Shown here: positions 46,205 through 55,013 of the stretch, piece after piece
Layout: the number at the start of each line of letters is the position of its first letter
How positions within the stretch are numbered: the first letter of the stretch is position 1
DNA from: Thauera terpenica 58Eu
GTDB lineage: Bacteria; Pseudomonadota; Gammaproteobacteria; Burkholderiales; Rhodocyclaceae
DNA: 64,000 bases
Reading direction: 5' to 3'
Assembly (NCBI RefSeq): GCF_000443165.1
Contig: NZ_ATJV01000042.1
Span: 39,449 to 103,448, forward strand
The notes under the pieces: model-generated
What the model saw: the letters and a program-made list of their open reading frames with translations, nothing else
Databases searched by the model: none
Told to the model about the DNA's origin: nothing
Made by a program: the position numbers and the translations under genes

Positions 46205-47116
46205 ATGCCCACCCTCTGGCTGATCACCGACAACAAGCCCGGCCATCGCAGCCAGCTGCAAGGGCTGGCGCAGGCGATGGCTGCGCGCACGGCGATCGAG
46301 ACGCACTGGATCGACACGCCGCGCGCGCGCCACGCCTTGCTGCACTGGCTCAGTGCGCGCTTCCCGCCCGGCGCCGGCCTGCCCGACCCGGATTTCATCC
46401 TGGTCGCCGGCCATCGCACGCACCTGGCGGGCCTCGCCGCACGGCGTGCGCGCGGCGGCCGGCTCATCGCGCTCATGCGGCCCAGCTTGCCGCTGGGCTG
46501 CTTCGATCTGTGCGTCATCCCGCAGCACGACAGCCCCCCCACCCGCAGCAATGTCATCACCACCCGCGGCGTGCTCAACACCGCCCGCCCCGACCGTGAG
46601 CGCAAGGCCGACAAGGGTCTGTTCCTGATCGGCGGGCCATCGAAGCACTTTGCCTGGGACAGTGCCGGGCTGCTGGCCCAGATCGACGCCATCCTGAGCG
46701 CCACGCCCGACCTGCACTGGACGCTGACCACATCGCGGCGCACGCCAGCACAGACCGAGTCCGCGCTGCTCGCGCTGCGCGCCCGCGGCGTAGACGTGCG
46801 CCCGGTGAGCGACACCGCGCCGGGCTGGGCAATGGCACAAGTGGCGTGCAGCGCGCAGGCTTGGGTGAGCGAGGACAGCGTGTCCATGGTGTATGAGAGC
46901 CTCACCGCCGGCGCCGCCACCGGGCTGCTGGCCGTGCCGCGTCTGGGCGCAACCCGCATCGCCGCAGGGGTGGCCGAGTTGCAGCGCGAAGGCCTGGTCA
47001 CGACCTTCGAAGCCTGGCAACAGAAGGGCGCGCTGCATGCCCCGCCTGAGCGCCTGGCGGAGGCGGATCGAGTGGCGGAGGCAGTGCTGGCGCGTTGGTC
47101 AGCCGCCCGAGACTGA
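46205..47116 (+). CDS. ELM1/GtrOC1-family putative glycosyltransferase (copy 1)
   Basis: 303-residue protein of the ELM1 (DUF1022) family, predicted GT-B-like. It begins LWLITDNKPGHRSQLQGLA and has LIGGPSKHFAWD, VACSAQAWVSEDSVSMVYES and a C-terminal EAWQQKGAL. The characteristic pattern is GHxSQ near the N-terminus plus SEDS(V/L)SMV(Y/A)ES near the end. It sits 39 bases after msbA. The function is unproven; LPS core assembly is inferred from neighbours. A second family member is at 49861. Confidence 0.78.
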   Translation: MPTLWLITDNKPGHRSQLQGLAQAMAARTAIETHWIDTPRARHALLHWLSARFPPGAGLPDPDFILVAGHRTHLAGLAARRARGGRLIALMRPSLPLGCFDLCVIPQHDSPPTRSNVITTRGVLNTARPDRERKADKGLFLIGGPSKHFAWDSAGLLAQIDAILSATPDLHWTLTTSRRTPAQTESALLALRARGVDVRPVSDTAPGWAMAQVACSAQAWVSEDSVSMVYESLTAGAATGLLAVPRLGATRIAAGVAELQREGLVTTFEAWQQKGALHAPPERLAEADRVAEAVLARWSAARD

Positions 47117-47198
47117 ACTCAGCACCTGAAGACATTTTCGGCCGCTCCAGCTAATCGCCTAGAATGTCGTCAGGACGTCCGCCAGATGGAGTGCCACC

Positions 47199-47792
47199 AT
47201 GGGTTACGCACAGCGCAAGGAACAACGCTTCACCTACGCCGACTACCAGCGCTGGCCGGAAGAAGCGCGCTATGAGCTGATCGACGGCGAAGCTTTCCTG
47301 ATGGCACCCGCGCCGCTCATCGAGCATCAGATCATCGCGGGCGAGATATTCCGTCAGCTGGCCAATGCACTCGACGGGCAGGCGTGCACCCCCTTCGTCG
47401 CCCCGGTCGATGTCCGTCTGCCCCGCGCGGACGAAGCCGATGAGGCCATCGACACCGTCGTCCAGCCCGACGTGCTGGTGGTTTGCGACCCGGCGAAGAT
47501 CGACCGCCGCGGCGTGCGTGGCGCCCCCGACTGGCTGGTGGAGGTGCTCTCGCCCAGCACCGCCGCCCACGACCAGATCGCCAAACGCCGCACCTACGAG
47601 CGCGCCGGCGTGCGCGAATACTGGCTGGTCCACCCCGGCGACCGCACCCTCACCGTTTACGCGCTGATCGACGGTCAGTACGGGCGCCCGGAGATCTACG
47701 AACTCAAGGACCACACCCCCATCGGCGTGTTGCCGGGGGTGTCCATCGCCTGGGATGCGCTCGTGGCCAGGCTGCCCCAGCCGGAGTACTGA
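47199..47792 (+). CDS. Uma2-family nuclease-fold protein (copy 1)
   Basis: 197-residue protein of the Uma2/DUF820 family with a PD-(D/E)XK nuclease core: FTYADYQRWPEEARYELIDG, VQPDVLVVCDPAKI and APDWLVEVLSPSTAAHDQIAKR carrying the Asp, Glu and downstream basic residues, and REYWLVHP. Biological role unknown; such genes occur in many copies in cyanobacteria and proteobacteria. GGAG precedes ATG 47199. It interrupts the glycan locus and is probably an accessory insertion. Confidence 0.85.
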   Translation: MGYAQRKEQRFTYADYQRWPEEARYELIDGEAFLMAPAPLIEHQIIAGEIFRQLANALDGQACTPFVAPVDVRLPRADEADEAIDTVVQPDVLVVCDPAKIDRRGVRGAPDWLVEVLSPSTAAHDQIAKRRTYERAGVREYWLVHPGDRTLTVYALIDGQYGRPEIYELKDHTPIGVLPGVSIAWDALVARLPQPEY

Positions 47793-47918
47793 AGTCAGCA
47801 CCGCAACGGCCGCTGGGCGATACGGGTAAAATCCGCGCATGTTCGCCCACCCTGCCCTCACCCTCAGCGCTTTCACCCTCAGCGACCAGGCCGAGCCATT
47901 GTGGACGGCTGGGTCACG

Positions 47919-49046
47919 ATGAAGCCCCTCAAGGTTCTGCAACTCCTGCCCGCGCTCGACAGCGGCGGCGTCGAGCGCGGCACGCTGGAGATCGCGCGTG
48001 CGCTGGTCGCCACCGGACATGAATCGGTAGTGCTGTCCAAGGGCGGGCGGCTGGTCGAGGCCCTGCAGCGCGAAGGTTCGCGCCACATCACACTCGAGCT
48101 CGGGCGCAAATCGCCGCTGACTTTCCTCCACGCGCGCCGCCTGCGCCGCCTGTTCGAGGCCGAGCGCTTCGACATCGTGCACGCCCGCTCGCGCATGCCG
48201 GCCTGGGTGGCGTGGCTGGCCTGGCGCGGCATGCCGCTCGCGACCCGGCCGCGCTTCGTCACCACGGTGCATGGCATGCATTCGGTGAGCCGCTACAGCG
48301 CGATCATGTGCGCGGGCGAGCGTGTGATCGCCGTCAGCGACACCGTGCGCGACCATATCCGCAGCCACTACCCCACCACGCGCTGGCCGCATCTGGCGGA
48401 CGATCGCATCACCGTGATCCCGCGCGGCATCGACCCGGCGGAATTCCCGCATGATTACCCAGCCTCGACCGAATGGCTGGCGCGCTTCCACGCCGAGTTT
48501 CCGCAGCTCGGCCAGCGCAAGGTGCTCACCCTGCCCGGGCGACTGACCCGGCTCAAGGGCCATCACGACTTCATCACCCTGGTCGGCAAGCTGGTCGCCG
48601 AGGGCCTGGACGTGGTCGGGCTGATCGTCGGCGGCGAAGATCCGAAGCGGCCCGGCTACGCCAGGGAGATTCGCGCGCGCGTGCTCGCCGCCGGGCTCAC
48701 CGAGCGCATCGTGTTCACCGGGCACCGCAGCGACATGCGCGAGATCTACGCGATTTCGGACTGCGTGCTGAGCCTGTCCTCCACGCCGGAATCCTTCGGA
48801 CGCACAGTGCTGGAGCCGCTGGCGATGGGGCGGCCGGTAGTGGGCTATGCGCATGGGGGCGTGGCGGAGATTCTGGCGGAGCTGTTTCCCCACGGAGCGG
48901 TGGCGAAGGGTGACATCGGCGCGGCGACCCTGCGTGCGGAGGCTGTGCTGAAGGGCAAGACGCCTGCGGTGCTGCCCAATACGCGCTTCCTGCTCGAGCG
49001 CATGCAGCGCTCCACGCTTTCGCTGTATGAGGCGCTCGCCACATGA
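47919..49046 (+). CDS. Glycosyltransferase family 4 (GT-B)
   Basis: 375-residue GT4 enzyme. N-terminal donor/acceptor fold begins VLQLLPALDSGGVERGTLEI; the C-terminal domain has VLTLPGRLTRLKGHHDFI, IVFTGHRSDMREIYAISDC and the EX7E motif region ESFGRTVLEPLAMGRPVVGY. Probably adds a hexose or heptose to LPS core. ATG 47919 preferred over GTG 47901. It overlaps the deacetylase gene by four bases. Confidence 0.88.
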   Translation: MKPLKVLQLLPALDSGGVERGTLEIARALVATGHESVVLSKGGRLVEALQREGSRHITLELGRKSPLTFLHARRLRRLFEAERFDIVHARSRMPAWVAWLAWRGMPLATRPRFVTTVHGMHSVSRYSAIMCAGERVIAVSDTVRDHIRSHYPTTRWPHLADDRITVIPRGIDPAEFPHDYPASTEWLARFHAEFPQLGQRKVLTLPGRLTRLKGHHDFITLVGKLVAEGLDVVGLIVGGEDPKRPGYAREIRARVLAAGLTERIVFTGHRSDMREIYAISDCVLSLSSTPESFGRTVLEPLAMGRPVVGYAHGGVAEILAELFPHGAVAKGDIGAATLRAEAVLKGKTPAVLPNTRFLLERMQRSTLSLYEALAT

Positions 49047-49864
49047 TCTGGCTGGGGCTGAGCTTTGCGCTGGCGGCGCTATGGTTTTCCAACCGCTACG
49101 CCTGGTGGCGGCGGCCGGTGGCGGCGCAGCACCCGCGCGTGCTGATGTACCACATGGTGAGCGCGCATCGGCCGGGCGCCCGGTTCAACGGCCTGCGCGT
49201 GCGACCCGAGCGCTTCGAGGCCCAGCTCGCCTGGCTGAAGCGCAAGGGCTGGCAGTTCTTCACCGTCAGCGAACTGTGGGAACGGTGGGACACGCTGCCG
49301 GAAAAGAGCGTGGCGATCACCTTCGACGACGGCTACGCCGACAACCTGCACAATGCCCTGTCGCTGCTGGAAAAGTACGACGCCAGAGCGACCATCTACA
49401 TGGTCGTCGACCGCCATGATCGCGACTGGTCCACCGCCAAGAAGGCGCATCACGACAGCGGTGAGCTGGCGCGCGAACCCAAGCTGAGCGACGACGAGTT
49501 GCAGCGCCTGATCGCCAGCGGCCGCATCGAGATCGGCTCGCACACGCTCACCCACATCAACCTGCGCACCACACCCATCGACGACAAGCGCCGCGAACTG
49601 GCCGAAGCCCGCCGCCTGCTGCAGGCGCAGAGCGGGCAGGCGGTGACCAGCTTCGCCTACCCTTTCGGCATCTATGGTGATGAAGATGTCGCGCTCGCAC
49701 GCGAAGTCGGCCATGTCACCGCGGTGACCACCGTCGACGGCATCGATGCGCGCACACCCCGCCCCGACCCCCTGCAGCTCAAGCGCATCAAGGTCAGCGG
49801 CAAGGACAACATGCTCGCCTTTGTCATGCGCATGCGCGGCGGCAAGCGGGGGTGGAAGAAATGA
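49043..49864 (+). CDS. Polysaccharide deacetylase (NodB-like), membrane anchored
   Basis: 273-residue carbohydrate esterase 4 protein. One N-terminal hydrophobic segment (LGLSFALAALWFS) anchors it; the NodB domain has the catalytic/metal Asp pair in AITFDDGYADN, the zinc histidines in SHTLTHIN and FAYPFGIYGDED. It likely removes N-acetyl groups from sugars of the surface glycan. Both ends overlap the flanking genes by four bases, so it is part of a tightly coupled operon. Confidence 0.88.
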   Translation: MIWLGLSFALAALWFSNRYAWWRRPVAAQHPRVLMYHMVSAHRPGARFNGLRVRPERFEAQLAWLKRKGWQFFTVSELWERWDTLPEKSVAITFDDGYADNLHNALSLLEKYDARATIYMVVDRHDRDWSTAKKAHHDSGELAREPKLSDDELQRLIASGRIEIGSHTLTHINLRTTPIDDKRRELAEARRLLQAQSGQAVTSFAYPFGIYGDEDVALAREVGHVTAVTTVDGIDARTPRPDPLQLKRIKVSGKDNMLAFVMRMRGGKRGWKK

Positions 49865-50877
49865 GCACAGCGAAAACGATTGCGGCTCGTACAGAACCCC
49901 CCCTCAGCGTCTGGCTGCTCAGCGACGGCGCGCCCGGCCACCTCAGCCAGAGCCGCGGCATCGTCGATGCGCTGGCCACGCGGCGCGAGGTCAAGCTCAC
50001 GACCATCGACCTCAAGCTGCGCAGCAGCATGTGGAAACGGCTCGGTCGCCTGTGCCTGCCGCGCATCCGCGACACGGCGGGCTGGCTGGCGCGCACCTAC
50101 ACCCTGAGCCTGCCCGCCGGACGGCCAGCGCTGATCGTGTCGTCCGGCGCGAACACGCTGCTCGCCAACGCCTTGCTCGCCCGCCAGCACGCGGCAACCA
50201 ACGTCTATAGCGGCACCCTGAAAGGCTACGACCCCGCGGCTTTCGACTGCGTGTTCACCGTGGTGGCGCTGGGCGTGGCCTGCAACCATGTGCTGCCCCT
50301 GCCCCCGGTCCCCGGCGAGCTCGCCCACCCGCTGCCGGCAGCAGGTGGCGAGCCGCTGATCGCGGTGCTGGTGGGCGGCGATGGCGCCGGCTACGTTTTC
50401 AAGGATGCCGACTGGCGCGCTTTTGCTGACGGCCTCGCCGCGCTGGCCAGACGCGAAGGCGCACGCCTGCTGCTCACCAGCTCGCGCCGCAGCGGCGCCG
50501 CCGCCGAAGACCTGCTGCGCGCCAGCCTGCCGCCCGAACTGCTGGCCGACGCGGTGTGGTGGTCGCAGGCACCACGCAAGGTGATGCGGCGTTTTCTGGG
50601 GGCGGCCAGCGCCATCGTCGTCACCGAAGACAGCCTGAGCATGGTGGCCGAAAGTCTCTATTCCGGTCGCCCGGTGATTTCGGTTTCACCCGCCATGGCC
50701 CAGCCCAACGCCAATGACGGCGCCGCGCTGCAGGGCTATGCAGCACGCGGCCTGCTCGCACGCTGCCCCATCGACCGTCTGTCGGAGGCACGTTTTCCGG
50801 CACGAAACACGCCTATCCCCGACGTGCAGGCCGAGATCGCCGACACAGTGCTGGCGCTGCTGGAGCGCGCCCGGTGA
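49861..50877 (+). CDS. ELM1/GtrOC1-family putative glycosyltransferase (copy 2)
   Basis: 338-residue second ELM1-family protein. It keeps the same landmarks as copy 1: SVWLLSDGAPGHLSQSRGI near the N-terminus and ATAIVVTEDSLSMVAESLY-like sequence near residue 255 (AIVVTEDSLSMVAESLYSG). The two copies differ strongly elsewhere, so this is not a recent duplication. ATG 49861 overlaps the deacetylase stop; GTG 49852 would add three residues. Predicted glycosyltransferase of the glycan operon. Confidence 0.78.
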   Translation: MSTAKTIAARTEPPLSVWLLSDGAPGHLSQSRGIVDALATRREVKLTTIDLKLRSSMWKRLGRLCLPRIRDTAGWLARTYTLSLPAGRPALIVSSGANTLLANALLARQHAATNVYSGTLKGYDPAAFDCVFTVVALGVACNHVLPLPPVPGELAHPLPAAGGEPLIAVLVGGDGAGYVFKDADWRAFADGLAALARREGARLLLTSSRRSGAAAEDLLRASLPPELLADAVWWSQAPRKVMRRFLGAASAIVVTEDSLSMVAESLYSGRPVISVSPAMAQPNANDGAALQGYAARGLLARCPIDRLSEARFPARNTPIPDVQAEIADTVLALLERAR

Positions 50878-51968
50878 TGAAGAAAGTGCTGATCTGGGGA
50901 CGCTACGGCAACTACGGCCCCGACTACCCGCGCAACCGCGTCATCGAATCGGTGCTGCGCGATCTGGGCTGCGAGCTCAGTCGCTTTCTGCCCAAAGTCT
51001 CGGCACTCGCCGACATCGAATACAGCCTGCGCGGCGGCCCGCGCCCCGACCTGATCTGGGTGCCCTGCTTTCGCCAGCGCGACCTCGCCGCCGCCGCACG
51101 CTACGCGCGCCGCCACCGTATCGCGCTGGTGTTCGACCCGCTCATCAGCGCCTACGACAAGCAGGTCAACGAGAAGCACAAGTTCGCCACCGACAGCGCC
51201 AAGGCACGCAAGCTGCTGGCGTGGGAGACGAAACTCTTCAAGCTGCCTGACTGCCTCATAGCCGACACCGAAGGCCACGCCGACTACTTTCACACCACCC
51301 ACGGCGTGGCGCGCGAACACATCCGGGTGATCCCGGTGGGCGCGGAAGAAGCGCTGTGCACCCCACAGCCCTGGCCGCACAAGGCCGCCGACGCTGCGCT
51401 GGAGCTTGCCTTCTTCGGCACCTTCATCGGCCTGCAGGGCGTGGACGTGCTGGCCCAGGCCATCCTGCACTACGACGGCCCGCCCACGCACTGGCGCCTG
51501 ATCGGCGAAGGACCGCTGAAGGCCGACTGCGAGCGCCTGCTTGCGCCGCTTGCCGGCGCAAGCGGCCCCAGCCGCGTCAGCTTCGAGGGCTGGGGGCCGC
51601 TGCCCGAACTGCCCGGCCGGCTCGCCAGCGCCGACGCCATCCTGGGCATCTTCGGCACCAGCGACAAGGCACTGCGGGTGATTCCGAACAAGGTGTATCA
51701 GGGCCTGGCGCTCGGGCGGGCGGTGATCACCGCGGCAACGCCAGCCTTCCTGCCCGCGCTGCGGGCGGATGAAGAGCAGGGTTTGCTGTGGGCGCAGCCC
51801 GGTGAGCCGGCGAGCATCTGCGCAGCCGTCGAGCGCCTGCATCAAAGACGTGACGAGATTGCTGCACTCGGCCAGGCCGCACGGGCCAGCTACGAAGCGC
51901 ATTATTCAAACCGCCGCATCGCCCAGGTGCTGGGCGAGATCCTCGACAACCAAGCCGCTGCCTGCTGA
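50877..51968 (+). CDS. Glycosyltransferase, GT4-like
   Basis: 363-residue GT-B protein. It begins VLIWGRYGNYGPDYPRNRVI; the C-terminal half has LAFFGTFIGLQGVDVLAQAI, SFEGWGPLPELPGRLASAD and the nucleotide-sugar region NKVYQGLALGRAVITAAT. Start ATG 50877 shares a base with the previous stop (TGATG); a GTG one codon earlier is the alternative. Acceptor and donor unknown. Confidence 0.8.
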   Translation: MKKVLIWGRYGNYGPDYPRNRVIESVLRDLGCELSRFLPKVSALADIEYSLRGGPRPDLIWVPCFRQRDLAAAARYARRHRIALVFDPLISAYDKQVNEKHKFATDSAKARKLLAWETKLFKLPDCLIADTEGHADYFHTTHGVAREHIRVIPVGAEEALCTPQPWPHKAADAALELAFFGTFIGLQGVDVLAQAILHYDGPPTHWRLIGEGPLKADCERLLAPLAGASGPSRVSFEGWGPLPELPGRLASADAILGIFGTSDKALRVIPNKVYQGLALGRAVITAATPAFLPALRADEEQGLLWAQPGEPASICAAVERLHQRRDEIAALGQAARASYEAHYSNRRIAQVLGEILDNQAAAC

Positions 51969-51972
51969 CACC

Positions 51973-52773
51973 ATGCCACCGCTCGTCTCGATCATCATCA
52001 CCAACTACAACTACGGACGCTTCCTGGGGGAGGCGATCGAATCGGCGCTGGCGCAGACCTGGCAGCACAAGGAGGTCATCGTCCTGGATGACGAGTCGCG
52101 GGACGATAGCCTTGAGATCGCCTGCCGCTATCCCATCACGGTGATCGCACAGAAGAATTCTGGCTTGTCGCTTGCCCGCAACAATGCGCTGACCCAGGCA
52201 CACGGCGATTACGTGATCTTCGTCGATGCCGATGACCGTCTGGTGGCGACGGCTGTGGAAAGACTGATGACAGGCCTGGTGAATGCACCTGCCGGAGTCG
52301 CCTACGCTTACGGCCAGATGCGTTACTTTGGCGAGCGGGATGGCATTTTCGCGTCGGCCCCGTTCGATGCGCGCCGCCTGGCCAGAGCCAATTTCATCTG
52401 CGCAACGACCCTGTTGCGCAAGGACATCCTGCTGGGCGTAGGAGGTTACGACAACGCATTTCGCAAGCTGCGCGAGGACTGGGAGCTCTACCTGCGGCTG
52501 TACACCAAGGGCTACGAAGGGATTTTCGTGCCCGAAGTCGTGCTGGAAAACCGCAAGCACAAAGGGGCGACGGTCGGCACCTCGCCCATCAAGGCGCACT
52601 CGATCGCGATGCTGCTCAGGCTGTACCCCGGACTGATGTGGAAGCACCTCCTCAAGCATCCCTGGCGCTATGGCTCGCAGCTACTTTTCGGGAAGCTCGG
52701 CGAGGAAGTCGGCCAGTATGGCGACCGGGCCACCGAATCAGGCCTCAAGGTTTTGCAGCGGGCGGGAGAATAG
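51973..52773 (+). CDS. Glycosyltransferase family 2 (GT-A)
   Basis: 266-residue inverting glycosyltransferase: VSIIITNYNYGRFLGEAIES at the N-terminus, LDDESRDDSLEIA, and the DXD motif in VIFVDADDRL; EDWELYLRLYTKGY is the acceptor-loop ED motif. It begins four bases after the previous gene. Its last 36 bases overlap, tail to tail, the ligase/polymerase gene on the opposite strand. Confidence 0.88.
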   Translation: MPPLVSIIITNYNYGRFLGEAIESALAQTWQHKEVIVLDDESRDDSLEIACRYPITVIAQKNSGLSLARNNALTQAHGDYVIFVDADDRLVATAVERLMTGLVNAPAGVAYAYGQMRYFGERDGIFASAPFDARRLARANFICATTLLRKDILLGVGGYDNAFRKLREDWELYLRLYTKGYEGIFVPEVVLENRKHKGATVGTSPIKAHSIAMLLRLYPGLMWKHLLKHPWRYGSQLLFGKLGEEVGQYGDRATESGLKVLQRAGE

Positions 52774-53955
52774 GGAGCGCCGCGCCATGAACCCAGCCCC
52801 CAGCATGAAGATGCCCAGTGGCTGGATATCGATCAGCTTCATGTCGGTCAGGCCTTTCCCGGCCATATACATGACCAGCAGAAAACCCAGCATCGCCAGC
52901 GGATCGGCCACTATGGCTGAGCGACTGCTGAAGCGGAACACAGCGTGGATCACTGCAACGAACAGCGCACAGCCCAGGACACCAAACGAGAACAAGGCCT
53001 CAAGGTAGATCTGGTGTGGATAGACGTAGAGGACTCCCAGGACGGCAGTGTCCGCGAGCCCCTTGAAATTGTTCATGCCATAGCCCACCCAGGGGCGTTC
53101 AGCCACAAGCGCCAGCAAACGCTCGTTCATGATCGCGCGTATTTCAAAGGACTCCAGGCTCAGCCCCAGGCTCGCCTTGGCGAGCTCGATATTGAGCATC
53201 AGCAACACGTACACCGCCACCCCGGCGCACACGCCCAGGCCGCCGAGCACGCGCAAGGCGCCACCATAGCGCAACGCCACCCAGGTACAGGCGCAGATGC
53301 CCAACGCCAGGTAGGCGCCTTCGGACTGCAACACCCACTGCACCCAGACTGAAAAAGCACACAGCACGGCAAGCACGGCGCGCATCGGCATGCGGTCCTC
53401 GAAGACAAGCAGGACCACGGCGCCCAGCAAGACCAGCGCGGACACGTTGATGAGATTGTGCGGATTGCCGAAATGCGCGAACGCCCACGCGTACATATGC
53501 TCGTAGGGGCCTGGCGGCGCAAGGCCGGTGAGATACATGACCAGAAACAGCAGGCTGAAGATCAACACATAGGCCTTCAGCCAGTTCAGCACCTGCTGTG
53601 GCACATCCTGCGCCACCAGCACCAGCGCAGGCAGGATCAGGCTCAGGCTGCGCAGCAGCTCATAGCCGCCCACCACGGCCCGCCCGGGAAGCCGTGCGCT
53701 CAGGACGCTGAAAGCGGTCAGCGCCAGCACGCCCCAGACCACTCGCCGGTAATGGCCCCAAAAATACTGCCAACCGCCCAGCCTCAGGGCGAGCAGGAAG
53801 GCAATCGCCCACATCACGGGCACCCCGAAGGCGCGCGGGGCTGCATTCATGAACACACAGTAGAGCGTGGCGAAAATCAGCCCGTGCAACTGCCAGTTCG
53901 CGGCCTTCTTCACTGGAGACAAACTCGTTTCACCCCTGAAGCCGACTTCCATCAA
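52738..53955 (-). CDS. O-antigen ligase/polymerase-like membrane protein
   Basis: 405-residue protein with about twelve hydrophobic helices. The large periplasmic loop carries MNERLLALVAERPWVGYGMNN and YVYPHQIYLEALFSFGVLG, resembling the Wzy_C domain with its essential His (HQIYLE) and GxG region found in WaaL ligases and Wzy polymerases. Which of the two it is cannot be told by sequence alone. It is the last gene of the minus-strand half of the locus. Confidence 0.83.
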   Translation of the reverse strand: MMEVGFRGETSLSPVKKAANWQLHGLIFATLYCVFMNAAPRAFGVPVMWAIAFLLALRLGGWQYFWGHYRRVVWGVLALTAFSVLSARLPGRAVVGGYELLRSLSLILPALVLVAQDVPQQVLNWLKAYVLIFSLLFLVMYLTGLAPPGPYEHMYAWAFAHFGNPHNLINVSALVLLGAVVLLVFEDRMPMRAVLAVLCAFSVWVQWVLQSEGAYLALGICACTWVALRYGGALRVLGGLGVCAGVAVYVLLMLNIELAKASLGLSLESFEIRAIMNERLLALVAERPWVGYGMNNFKGLADTAVLGVLYVYPHQIYLEALFSFGVLGCALFVAVIHAVFRFSSRSAIVADPLAMLGFLLVMYMAGKGLTDMKLIDIQPLGIFMLGAGFMARRSLFSRPLQNLEA

Positions 53956-55013
53956 GCCGCCCTGCCCGCAAACAGCTCGACCAGTGCCTTCACCCGCAGG
54001 TCGAGCAGCCTGGCCACTTCAGCATCGGCATGTTCGGCCATCGCCTGCCGGCGCCCATTGGCCGCCAGGCGCGCGCGCAACGCGGGATCTTCCTTCAAGC
54101 GCAGCAAGGCCGCCGCCATCGCAACGGAATCCTTGGGGGGCACGACCAACGCTGTCCGTTCGTGCTCATAACAACTCGATGGGCCAGGGATGTCGGTAGC
54201 GACCAGCGCCTTGCCCCAGGCAAAGGTTTCCAGCACCGTGAGCGGCTGGGTGTCCCATTCCGACGGCGAGCAGATCACGTCGCAGTCCTGGAAAAAATCC
54301 GCCTTCTGCGCCGGCCCGACCCAGCCTGCAAACACCACCTTGTCACGCACCGCCAGTTCATCGACCTTGCGCTCGAGCATTGGCCGCTCCTCCCCTTCAC
54401 CGGCCAGCAGCAAGCGGAACTCCACGCCCTGCCGCGCAAGCACGGCGGCGGCATCGATCAAGGTCGGCAAGTCCTTGTTCAAGGCCAGGCGGCCAATGAA
54501 GCCGATGGTGAAGGGTCGCTCTGCCTGGCCCGCGATCAAGGCCTCATCCGGCGGGATGCTCACCGCATTGCTGATCACGAAGCTGGGCTTGCTGCCCCCG
54601 GTGGCGGCGTCCACGATGTGCTTCATGTACGGCGTGATGCAGAAAAAAGCATCCGCCTTCAATGTGCGCTTGATGTTGTGGCTGTGGTTGAAGGCGATCA
54701 CCGGCACCGTCGACGGCGCCGCCCGCTTCAGCATGTGAATTGCCCGTCCGCTGTGGGCGATGACGGCGTCGATCTTGCGGTCGCGGATGAGGCGAGCCGC
54801 CTTCCAGCTGGCAATCAGGTCGTAATGCCCCGAATTTTTCAGGCTTACGACGTCGATCTTGCGTCCAGCGTAGTCTGGCACCTTGTTCAGGTCCGAAGGC
54901 GCGATCAGCAGGGTGAGCTGATGCCCGGCGTCCGCGAGCAGCTCACCCGTCTTCAGGGTGGCGCTCCAGCGACCACCCGATGAATCGCCATAAACAGAGT
55001 TCAATATTCTCAT
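53952..55013 (-). CDS. Glycosyltransferase family 4 (GT-B)
   Basis: 353-residue GT4: MRILNSVYGDSSGGRWSATL at the N-terminus, FTIGFIGRLALNKDLPTLID, LLLAGEGEERPMLERKVDEL, and the EX7E region SEWDTQPLTVLETFAWGKAL. ATG 55013 was chosen; the frame opens to 55049. Its stop overlaps the following ligase-like gene start by four bases. Its start lies inside the 3' end of the acyltransferase frame if that frame is read as in this sequence. Confidence 0.88.
   Translation of the reverse strand: MRILNSVYGDSSGGRWSATLKTGELLADAGHQLTLLIAPSDLNKVPDYAGRKIDVVSLKNSGHYDLIASWKAARLIRDRKIDAVIAHSGRAIHMLKRAAPSTVPVIAFNHSHNIKRTLKADAFFCITPYMKHIVDAATGGSKPSFVISNAVSIPPDEALIAGQAERPFTIGFIGRLALNKDLPTLIDAAAVLARQGVEFRLLLAGEGEERPMLERKVDELAVRDKVVFAGWVGPAQKADFFQDCDVICSPSEWDTQPLTVLETFAWGKALVATDIPGPSSCYEHERTALVVPPKDSVAMAAALLRLKEDPALRARLAANGRRQAMAEHADAEVARLLDLRVKALVELFAGRAA

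Noticed and set aside
44987..47038. 683-residue minus-strand open frame
   Set aside because: Antisense to msbA and the ELM1 gene, which carry clear family motifs; no motif in the antisense product.
47151..48893. 580-residue minus-strand open frame
   Set aside because: Antisense to the Uma2 and glycosyltransferase genes, both well supported by motifs.
52738..52773. 36-base tail-to-tail overlap of two genes as a sign of error
   Set aside because: Both proteins look complete with normal ends; short convergent overlaps are common.
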